Assembly (NCBI GenBank): GCA_963704545.1
Contig: OY969915.1
Coordinates: 1,426,001-1,490,000, forward strand
Source of the DNA: VRUE01 sp963704545
GTDB lineage: Bacteria > Actinomycetota > Thermoleophilia > Solirubrobacterales > 70-9
Direction of reading: 5' to 3'
Length of the DNA: 64,000 nucleotides
Shown here piece by piece: positions 32,661 to 39,846 of this stretch. Under the pieces are notes generated by a model. That model saw only the letters and a list, made by a program, of their open reading frames with translations. It was not told the DNA's origin and did no database searches. Position numbers and translations under genes: made by a program. Position 1 is the first letter of the stretch; each line of letters opens with the position of its first letter.

Positions 32661-34839
32661 GGGCGGGTGTCCCAATCGCGCCAAGCGTGGAGTCGGCCGG
32701 CTATGAGGGCGAGCAGAGCCGGGCCCGCTATCCGGACAGCGAGGGTTTCGTCGAGCGCGACGGGATGAACCTCTTCTACGAGGTGTACGGCGAGGGCGAG
32801 GAGACCATCTTCCTGCTTCCCACGTGGTCGCTGGTCCATTCGCGCTTCTGGAAGATGCAGATCCCCTACTTCGCCCGTCACTTCCGGGTGCTGACCATGG
32901 ACGGGCTGGGCAACGGCCGCTCCGCGCGATGCCGCGACCCACACCGCTACGGACCGGTTGAGTTCGCGCTCGACTGCCTGGCTGTGATGGACGCGACCGA
33001 GACCGAGCGCGCGGTCATGGCGAGCTGGTCGCGCGGCACTCAATGGCAGCTGGAGATGGCAAGGCTCGCCCCCGAACGCGTGGTGGGCGCCGCCTTCATC
33101 GGCCCGATGTTCCCCTACACGCCGTCCCACTGGTCAATCCTGGCCAGCCCAAGGACCCTGCCCATGTTCCGCAGGCCGGCGCCGGCCTATCGCTGGTGGG
33201 CCCGTATGAACGCCAACCACTGGCGCCAGGACTACCCGGCGTTCGCCGAGTGGTTCATCTCGCGGTGCTTGCCGGAGCCACATTCGACCAAGGGCATCGA
33301 GGACGGGGTCGGGTGGGCGCTCGACACCGATCCCGAGACGTTGATCGCCACCGCGGAAGGAGGAGTGCATCATCGTCGTCGCGTGCTGCGCGGCCTGGCC
33401 AAGGACATCGACTGCCCGGTGCTGGTCATCCACGGCGACCGCGACAAGATCACGCCCTACCGCGACGGCCGGGCCCTGGCCCGTCTCAGCGACGGACGGC
33501 TCGAACGGGTTCGCAGCGCCGGCCATTTCCCCCACGCTCGCAAGCCCGTCCAGGTGAATCTCGCGCTGCGCGACTTCTCGGAGAACGCGTTCGGGCGCCA
33601 CCGCCCTCGTCGCGACGCCAACGTCTACCGCCGGGACGACCGTCCCCGCGCCCTCTACGTCTCTTCGCCGATCGGGCTCGGTCACGCGCAGCGCGACATC
33701 GCGATCGCCCGTGAGATGCGCAAGCTCGAACCCGACCTGCAGATCGACTGGCTTGCCCAGGACCCGGTCACCAGGGTGCTGGAGGCGGAGGGGGAGCACA
33801 TCCATCCCGCCAGCGCTCATCTGGCCAACGAGTCCCGGCACATCGAGTCGGAGTCCGCCGAGCACGACCTGCACTGCTTCCAGGCGCTGCGCAGCATGGA
33901 CGAGATCCTCGCCGCCAACTTCATGCTCTTCCACAACGTCGTGCGCGACGAGCGTTACGACCTCTGGATCGGGGACGAGGCCTGGGAGCTCGATTACTAC
34001 CTGCATGAGAACCCAGGTGAGAAGCGGGTCCCGTTCGCGTGGCTGACCGACTTCGTCGGCTTTCTGCCGATGGACGAAAGGAATGAGCGCGAAGGCTTCC
34101 TGACCGCTGACTACAACGCCGACATGGTCGACCACGTCGCCGAGCACCCCGAGGTCCGGGACATGGCGTTGTTCGTGGGCACCCCGACGACATCGTCCCG
34201 GAGCGACTCGGACCGCAGCTGCCGGCGATCCGCGACTGGACCGAGCGCCACTTCGACTTCACCGGCTATGTGACCGGGTTCGACCCCGCCGACCTCGGTG
34301 ATCGCACCAGGCTGCGTGCCGAGCTGGGCTACGGCGACGACGAGCGGGTCTGCATCGTCACCGTCGGCGGCTCGGGTGTCGGGGCGGACCTGTTGCGACG
34401 AGTGATCGCCTCCTTCCCCGCAGCCAAGGAGAGGATCCCCGACCTGCGCATGATCGTCGTCGCGGGGCCGCGAATCGACCCCGCCTCGCTTCCCTGGCAT
34501 GCCGGTCTCGAGGTCGTTCCCTACGTGCACAACCTCCACCGCCACCTGGCGGCTTGTGACCTGGCAGTTGTCCAGGGCGGGCTCACGACGGCGATGGAGC
34601 TAACCGCGCAGAAGCGGCCGTTCCTCTACTTCCCGCTGCGTCACCACTTCGAGCAGAACTTCCACGTCCGCCATCGGCTCGAACGCTACGGAGCCGGTCG
34701 TCGCATGGATTTCGATGACTCCCCGCCAGAGCGGATCGCGGCGGCGATCGCCGAGGAGATCGGCCGTGAAGTCGAATACCGCGATGTCGAGGTCGACGGT
34801 GCCGCCCGTGCCGCACGACGCCTCGTGGAGCTGCTCTAG
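32657..34839 (+). pseudogene. Alpha/beta-hydrolase fused to a MurG-like glycosyltransferase, one frameshift
   Basis: About 727 aa if the frame is restored. Residues about 30-310 are an alpha/beta hydrolase: nucleophile Ser125 in ASWSRGTQ, acid in VIHGDRDKITP, His in AGHFPHARKP. From about 335 it resembles UDP-sugar glycosyltransferases: VSSPIGLGHAQRDIAIAREM at the start, VTVGGSGVGADL and VVQGGLTTAMEL near the end. At 34182-34185 a CCCC run is one C short: adding a C joins ...FVGTP to DDIVPERLGPQL in frame; as given, the first frame stops at 34273 and the second starts near 34270. It may be a true mutation or a sequencing error. It is coupled to the TetR gene. The substrate is unknown; a glycolipid or glycosylated metabolite is a guess. 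Confidence 0.75.
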
Positions 34840-34947
34840 CCTTCCCGCGCCCTGGTCCGCCTGCATATCGGCGCATATCCGCGCGTATTACTGATCGCGA
34901 CCGTCTGCCGCGCCGCTACGAAATCCCTGCAAGCGGCCATATTCGCT

Positions 34948-34970
34948 GCCCGCCGTTTTCGGAGGCGGGC
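34948..34970 (+). terminator. Stem-loop downstream of the glycosyltransferase
   Basis: GCCCGCC-GTTTTCGGA-GGCGGGC, a perfect 7-bp stem about 110 bases after the stop at 34839. No T-run follows, so termination is uncertain. The 304-base stretch 34840-35143 otherwise holds the tRNA remnant and its terminator. Confidence 0.4.
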
Positions 34971-34974
34971 CTAA

Positions 34975-35013
34975 TTGCCATGCAGAAGGTCGTGGGTTCG
35001 AATCCCATCAGCC
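34975..35013 (+). other. tRNA 3'-half remnant, copy 2 (attachment-site-like)
   Basis: Identical over 39 bases to 11917-11955, from the anticodon loop TTGCCAT through the T arm to the acceptor strand, here continuing CGCT. A strong terminator follows, as after real tRNA genes. No 5' half or TAGCTCAG-type D arm lies upstream, so this is not a complete tRNA. Confidence 0.65.
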
Positions 35014-35023
35014 CGCTCTCACG

Positions 35024-35047
35024 AAAGCCCCGTTTCGGCGGGGCTTT
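35024..35047 (+). terminator. Intrinsic terminator after the tRNA remnant
   Basis: AAAGCCCC-GTTTCGGC-GGGGCTTT, an 8-bp perfect stem followed by CTTTG. Confidence 0.7.
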
Positions 35048-35143
35048 CTTTGTCCGTGCAGCCGCCAGGGCTGAAATCACACCATCGACGGGGATATAGT
35101 TCAGCCGACTTCCGTCCAGCATCTCGAATCAGGAGGATTTCCA

Positions 35144-36634
35144 ATGGAAACGTCCCTGGGGTGGAATTCCCGCAGAAGAGCTGCGTTGGTTGCGATAACG
35201 GCCATGGCCCTTCTGGGGCTCCTACTAACAGCCGCATTCGCTCCTGATGCACAGGCGAAAGTCGAAGGGTTCCAGAGCCTGGCGCCGAGCCCGGTGGAAC
35301 TCACGGCGGTCGCCACCGACCCTGGGACCGGCCTCATATATGCGCAGGAAGACGGTGGTACGAGCTACTTCGTCTACGACCCGCGTACGAACGCCTGGAG
35401 CGAACGTACCCCGTCGCCGCTCAGCAGCGGTAACAACGGCGGTGCAGCGTACCTCGGTGGGAAGATCTACACCTCCTATACCGGGAACGGAATCGATCTC
35501 GGCGTCTACGACATCGCCTCGAACAGCTGGACCACGATCAAAAACCCGCTTGGAGCAGGCACCGGCAACATCGCGTCCGGAGGCGGCAGGCTTTATATGG
35601 CAGAGGAACTCAAATTCGTCGCCTACGATCCGGCGACGGGCATCACCACTCCCCTCGCCGAACCACCGAAATTCGCTGCGGCGGATTGCGGTGATGGCTT
35701 CGAATCGTGGGGCGGACTGCAGGTCGTCGACGGCAAGGTCTACGGTCATCAGGGGAATGGCTGCACCGGCTTCGCGGTGTACGACATCGTCTCCAACAGC
35801 TGGCTGGAACTGCCACTTGCCCCGGAGATAGAAGAAGAAGGCCCGCTCCTGGGCAGTGCGATCGACCCCCTCACGAACACCTACATCACCTACGGCCCTT
35901 ATGAAGGGAAAGCTCTCTACCGGTTCGACATCGAAGCCGGCTCATGGTCGACCGTCCCGCTGCCGTTCGAAGTCGACGACGGCGGCATGGCCTACGTCGC
36001 CCTGGCCGGCTACGAAGGCGTCTACATGATCCAGGGCGAGGCAGGCACCGAGTTCACCCGCTACACCGAGCGCAACCTGACCGATCTTTCGCCCTCGATG
36101 TCCGCGCGCGTGGCCAAAGGCGGCCAGATCACCTACTCGATCCAGGTCAGGAACAACGGGCCCGAACGGGCAGGTGGAGTCGTGCTTTCGAATCCGCTGT
36201 CGGCGCGTATGACGCTGATCTCCGCGGTGACGTCGCAGGGGGCCTGCACCGGAACCCCCACCCTCACCTGCAACCTCGGTGTCCTGCGGAGCGGGGCGAG
36301 CGCCAGCCTGACGATCAAGGTGAAAGCACGCCTGCGGAGGGTTACCAACACCGCGACCGTCTCCAGTCAGGCGATCGACAGCAATTCCGGGAACGACAGC
36401 GCGACGGTTGTCTCGACTCAATGCGTGGTCCCGAAACTCCGGAACCGTGGTCTGAAAGGGGCCAAGAAAGCCCTCCGAAGGGCCAACTGCAAACCCGGCA
36501 AAGTCAGTCGCCGCAACAGCGGCAAGGTCAAAGAGGGCAAGGTGATCCGTGCCGGCAAGAGTCGCGGCAAAGCCCTGCCCCGGGGCAGCAAAGTCAAGCT
36601 GGTCGTCTCCCGTGGCCCCAAGCAGGAGGGTTAA
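35144..36634 (+). CDS. Secreted beta-propeller, DUF11 and PASTA-like protein
   Basis: A 496-aa protein with an RRRAALVAITAMALLGLLLT-type export signal cut near DAQA (residue 38). Residues 42-310 form Kelch-like repeats (VYDPRTNAWSE, VYDIASNSWTTI, VYDIVSNSWLEL and FDIEAGSWSTVP), a beta-propeller. Residues about 316-422 are a DUF11/CARDB-like sandwich (QITYSIQVRNNGPERAGGVV). Residues 426-493 read as a PASTA-like module (CVVPKLRNRGLKGAKKALR, then SKVKLVVSRG). PASTA modules usually bind peptidoglycan in PknB kinases and PBPs; here one would anchor or target a secreted propeller. The partner is unknown. Confidence 0.75.
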   Translation: METSLGWNSRRRAALVAITAMALLGLLLTAAFAPDAQAKVEGFQSLAPSPVELTAVATDPGTGLIYAQEDGGTSYFVYDPRTNAWSERTPSPLSSGNNGGAAYLGGKIYTSYTGNGIDLGVYDIASNSWTTIKNPLGAGTGNIASGGGRLYMAEELKFVAYDPATGITTPLAEPPKFAAADCGDGFESWGGLQVVDGKVYGHQGNGCTGFAVYDIVSNSWLELPLAPEIEEEGPLLGSAIDPLTNTYITYGPYEGKALYRFDIEAGSWSTVPLPFEVDDGGMAYVALAGYEGVYMIQGEAGTEFTRYTERNLTDLSPSMSARVAKGGQITYSIQVRNNGPERAGGVVLSNPLSARMTLISAVTSQGACTGTPTLTCNLGVLRSGASASLTIKVKARLRRVTNTATVSSQAIDSNSGNDSATVVSTQCVVPKLRNRGLKGAKKALRRANCKPGKVSRRNSGKVKEGKVIRAGKSRGKALPRGSKVKLVVSRGPKQEG

Positions 36635-36709
36635 GGCAAAGCGAACAAGGGTCAGCAGAAACCAAAGGCGCTCGCTAGGCACCACTTGGCGACCAAAGCG
36701 CCCGCTTCT

Positions 36710-36745
36710 CACCAAAAAGCCCCGCTCCGGCGGGGTTTTTTGGTG
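36710..36745. terminator. Strong bidirectional intrinsic terminator
   Basis: CACCAAAAAGCCCCG (36710-36724) against CGGGGTTTTTTGGTG (36731-36745), with one mismatch, and T- and A-runs on either side of the GC stem. It separates the secreted protein gene from the core segment. Confidence 0.85.
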
Positions 36746-36809
36746 TCTACGGCTTCATCGTCCTTGATGTTGCTGGAACTTTTCTGAGCAAAGTCCCGGT
36801 CTTCTGGCC

Positions 36810-37619
36810 ATGGACGCAATCACCGCGGGCTCGCGTGGGGACTGGGCGCTCAACACCTACCAGGCGATGGCGCCCGTGTATGACGACTTCACCGCCCATT
36901 ACGACTACGAGGGATGGCTTACGGATCTGCTGAAGATCCTCGAGCTCAACGGGCTGATGGGCAGGCGTCTGCTCGACGTGGCCTGCGGGACGGGCAAGAG
37001 CTTCCTGCCGATGCTGCCGCGTGGCTGGCAGGTGACCGGTTGCGACCTGTCGCCGGCGATGCTGGCCCTGGCCGAGGAGAAAGTGGGCAGCTCGGTCGGG
37101 CTCTCGGTTGCCGACATGCGCGAGCTGCCGAAGCTCGGAGAGTTCGATCTCGTCTGGGCGCTCGACGACGCGATCAACTACCTCCTGAGCCCGGAGGAAC
37201 TGGAGGCGGCGTTCCGGGGGATGCGGGACAACCTCGCCGACACCGGGCTGCTCCTCTTCGACGTCAACGAGCTGCTCGTCTACCGGACCTTCTACGCGGA
37301 GACCTCGACCCTCGAGCAGGGCGGCAAGCGGTTCACGTGGCGGGGCCTGGCGTCGGCCGACGTCGCCGCAGGCTCCATATGCGAATCGCGCCTCGAAGTG
37401 GAGGGTGAGGACGAGGAGGGAGCGAGTGTCGCCCAGGGCGAGACGGCGATCCATCGCCAGCGCCATTTCCCCGAAGCCGAGATCCTGGCCGCGCTGGGGC
37501 GGGCCGGCCTGGAGTGCCTGGACGTCTGGGGCCACGGCCTGGACGGCATTCCCAAGCAGCCGCTCGACACCGCGGAGCACACCAAGGCCGTCTACATCGC
37601 CCGCCGGGCCGGCGCGTAG
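36810..37619 (+). CDS. SAM-dependent methyltransferase (class I)
   Basis: A 269-aa Rossmann methyltransferase. Motif I LLDVACGTGKS is at about 54-64, acidic motif II VTGCDLSPAMLALAEEK follows, then ADMRELP and motif IV FDLVWALDDAINYLL. The C-terminal half resembles Methyltransf_25 proteins that act on small molecules. The substrate is not readable. It lies just after a strong terminator and 60 bases before the reductase gene, so the two may be an operon. Confidence 0.85.
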   Translation: MDAITAGSRGDWALNTYQAMAPVYDDFTAHYDYEGWLTDLLKILELNGLMGRRLLDVACGTGKSFLPMLPRGWQVTGCDLSPAMLALAEEKVGSSVGLSVADMRELPKLGEFDLVWALDDAINYLLSPEELEAAFRGMRDNLADTGLLLFDVNELLVYRTFYAETSTLEQGGKRFTWRGLASADVAAGSICESRLEVEGEDEEGASVAQGETAIHRQRHFPEAEILAALGRAGLECLDVWGHGLDGIPKQPLDTAEHTKAVYIARRAGA

Positions 37620-37679
37620 CGCCTGACTCGGGTCGCGCGGCCGGAGGGGGCCGGGCGGGCCTGGGCCCCGTACGCAAGA

Positions 37680-38876
37680 ATGCGCCCGGTGGCGGGCGAG
37701 CGGGAATACGACCTTGCGCTCTTCGGGGCGACCGGGTTCACCGGCGGGCTGACCGCGCGGTACCTCGCGGCGAACGGCCCCGACGGGCTTCGCTGGGCTC
37801 TCGTGGGCCGCAACCGGGCCAAGCTGGAGTCTGTCCGCGCGGAGCTCGAGGGGATCCTCCGGCCCGGCGTTCCGGCGCCCGACCTGCTCGAGGCCGACGC
37901 GGCCGACTCCGTCGCGCTGGCGAAGGTCGCCGAGGCGGCCAAGGTCGTCGCCACCACGGTCGGTCCATATGCCTTCTACGGAGAGCCGCTGGTCGCGGCC
38001 TGCGCCGCGGCCGGCACCGATTACGTCGACCTCACCGGCGAGCCGGAGTTCGTCGACCGGATGTGGCTCGGCTACCACGAGCAGGCGCAGCGGAGCGGTG
38101 CGCGGATCGTCCACTGCTGCGGCTTCGACTCGATACCCCACGATCTTGGCGCCTACTTCACCGTCAAGCAGCTGCCGGAGGGCGTGCCGTTGACCGTCAA
38201 CGGCTACGTCCGGATCGAGGGTCAGTTCTCCGGCGGCACCTTCCACTCGGCGATCAACGCGTTTGGCCGGGTGCGCCAGACGGTGGGGGCTGCCCGCCGT
38301 CGCCGCAGGAGCGAGCAGCGACCGCCCGGGCGCCGGGTTCACTCGGCGCCCGCCCAGCTGCGGCGAGACGCCGAGCTGGGTGGCTGGGCGGTGACCTTCC
38401 CGACCATCGACGGGCCGATCGTCCGCCGCTCGGCGGCCGCGCTGGAGCGCTACGGGCCGGATTTCAGCTATGGCCACAATCTCGTCACCAAGCACCTGCC
38501 GGTGATCTTCGCCGGCGCCGCCGGCATCCCGGCGGCGTTCCTGCTGGCGCTCCTGCCGCCGACCCGCAAGCTCCTGCTCAAGGCGAAATCGCCGGGCGAG
38601 GGGCCGAGCGAGGCGGTGCGCGCGAAGAGCTGGTTCAAGGTGACCTTCGTCGGCGAGGGCGGGGGAGAGCGGGTCGTCACCGAGGTCGCCGGCGGCGACC
38701 CCGGCTACGACGAGACCGCCAAGATGCTCGCCGAGTCGGCCCTCTGCCTGGCCCTCGACGAGCTGCCCGAGACCGCGGGCCAGGTCACGACGGCCCAGGC
38801 GATGGGCGACGCCCTGCTGGCAAGGCTGCAACGGGCCGGAATGACCTTCCGCACGCTCTCGTCCGGCCCGGCCTGA
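37680..38876 (+). CDS. Saccharopine dehydrogenase-like NAD(P)-binding oxidoreductase
   Basis: A 398-aa protein with the nucleotide loop GATGFTG at residues 16-22, followed by GRNRAKLE, which contacts the 2'-phosphate of NADP. CCGFDSIPHDLG near residue 145 is the hallmark of the trans-acting enoyl reductase group of saccharopine-dehydrogenase-like proteins (mycobacterial Rv2449c/Rv2953 type). Some members reduce double bonds in cell-envelope lipids. The lipid substrate here is inference. No membrane segment is clear except a short hydrophobic stretch near 280. Confidence 0.85.
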   Translation: MRPVAGEREYDLALFGATGFTGGLTARYLAANGPDGLRWALVGRNRAKLESVRAELEGILRPGVPAPDLLEADAADSVALAKVAEAAKVVATTVGPYAFYGEPLVAACAAAGTDYVDLTGEPEFVDRMWLGYHEQAQRSGARIVHCCGFDSIPHDLGAYFTVKQLPEGVPLTVNGYVRIEGQFSGGTFHSAINAFGRVRQTVGAARRRRRSEQRPPGRRVHSAPAQLRRDAELGGWAVTFPTIDGPIVRRSAAALERYGPDFSYGHNLVTKHLPVIFAGAAGIPAAFLLALLPPTRKLLLKAKSPGEGPSEAVRAKSWFKVTFVGEGGGERVVTEVAGGDPGYDETAKMLAESALCLALDELPETAGQVTTAQAMGDALLARLQRAGMTFRTLSSGPA

Positions 38877-38915
38877 ACCGCGCGGCACGTCGCTAAACTG
38901 GCCAGCGAAGTTCCC

Positions 38916-38988
38916 GGGGCTGTAGCTCAGCTGGAAGAGCGTCGCGCTGGCAGCGCGAAGGTCAGGGGTTCGAGCCCCCTCAGCTCCA
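38916..38988 (+). tRNA. tRNA-Ala(GGC)
   Basis: A complete cloverleaf: acceptor GGGGCTG/CAGCTCC, D arm with TAGCTCAGCTGGAAGAGC, anticodon stem GCGCG-CTGGCAG... read as GGC for alanine, variable loop AGGTC, T arm with GGTTCGAGCCCC, discriminator A. CCA is not encoded. A TAAACT -10 box (38894-38899) lies 16 nt upstream. Confidence 0.95.
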
Positions 38989-39027
38989 CTGCTCAGATTG
39001 GCTGCTCTGTCTGCCGATGAGCTACCG

Positions 39028-39735
39028 ATGAACGCGGGCAACGACCACGTCTTCTCGCACGGGATGGACGACACGCGGGCGGCGCTGGAGGCCTGGAACG
39101 GGCGGCCGTGGACGGTCCTGCGGGGCTGGACGGCGCTGAGCCTGGCGATCTCCCTGGCCCTGCTGGGAGCCGTCTGGGTCGTCGCCGGCCTGCTCACGCC
39201 GGACATCACGCCACTTCACTTCCCCGGCCTGACCGAACCGTCGGAGCCGGGCGACCTGCTGCCGATCCTCTGGCGCAACTCGCTGGTACTGGCCCTGCAC
39301 GCGACCGCCTGCGTCGCCGGCTTCATCGCCGGCGCCTCGATGCCGATCGCGGCGGCCCAGCGGACCGGCTTCTCGCGCTGGATCCACGTCAAGACCGCCG
39401 AGTTCGCGATCCTCTTCGTCTGCGCGGTCACCCTCTTCTCCCTCTGCACCCAGGCGCTCTACCTCGGCTTCCAGGGCTCGACGATCGCCTTCCAGCTGCA
39501 GATCTCCCACGCCGCCCTCATCCTCAGCGTCCTTCCCCACGCGATCCCCGAGCTGACCGCCCTCTTCCTGCCGCTCGCCGCCTGGCTGATCGCCAGCCGC
39601 CGTGGCGAGTGGAACCAGCTCCTCGCCGCCACATTCATCACCGTCCTGCTCGCGATTCCCGTCCTCGTCGTCTCGGCGACGGTCGAGGTCTACATCTGGC
39701 CCCGGGTCCTCGAAGTCCTCTCGCCGGTCTTCTAG
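39028..39735 (+). CDS. SpoIIM-like integral membrane protein
   Basis: A 235-aa protein if started at ATG 39028 (TTG 38998 and ATG 39064 are in frame). It has five or six membrane segments, with the family landmarks LPILWRNSLVLALHATACVA, IAGASMP and HAIPELTALFLPLAAW. SpoIIM-like proteins (DUF95) occur far outside spore formers, often beside RDD or MoxR genes, and are thought to be involved in membrane remodelling. Here it lies alone between the tRNA and leuS. A sporulation role is not implied. Confidence 0.75.
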   Translation: MNAGNDHVFSHGMDDTRAALEAWNGRPWTVLRGWTALSLAISLALLGAVWVVAGLLTPDITPLHFPGLTEPSEPGDLLPILWRNSLVLALHATACVAGFIAGASMPIAAAQRTGFSRWIHVKTAEFAILFVCAVTLFSLCTQALYLGFQGSTIAFQLQISHAALILSVLPHAIPELTALFLPLAAWLIASRRGEWNQLLAATFITVLLAIPVLVVSATVEVYIWPRVLEVLSPVF

Positions 39736-39765
39736 GAAAAGCGGCGCTCTGAGCGAGCGAGGGCT

Positions 39766-39794
39766 GCATTCGCCGTGTCATTGACGGCGAATGC
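39766..39794 (+). repeat. Perfect 11-bp stem-loop between the spoIIM-like gene and leuS
   Basis: GCATTCGCCGT-GTCATTG-ACGGCGAATGC, preceded by GAGCGAGGG-type sequence also seen beside other palindromes in this window. It could act as a terminator without a T-run or be a small palindromic element. Confidence 0.6.
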
Positions 39795-39831
39795 GGGACG
39801 GGCCGGGCCTGCGCCTGACCAGGCGCGAACG

Positions 39832-39837
39832 TAAGAT
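39832..39837 (+). promoter_or_regulatory. -10 box for leuS, leaderless-type
   Basis: TAAGAT ends 9 nt before ATG 39847. There is no Shine-Dalgarno sequence between them, so the mRNA probably starts at or near the ATG. Confidence 0.5.
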
Positions 39838-39846
39838 CGCGCCCCC

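Noticed and set aside
34975..35013. A complete tRNA gene
   Set aside because: No D arm or 5' acceptor strand lies upstream; only the 3' half is present.
34916..35122. Minus-strand ORF with MGFEPTTFCMA, second case
   Set aside because: Antisense of the tRNA 3' half at 34975-35013; no independent support.
36747..39209. An 820-codon minus-strand ORF
   Set aside because: Opposite frame of the methyltransferase, reductase and tRNA; it even runs through tRNA-Ala. Long antisense frames are expected at this GC.
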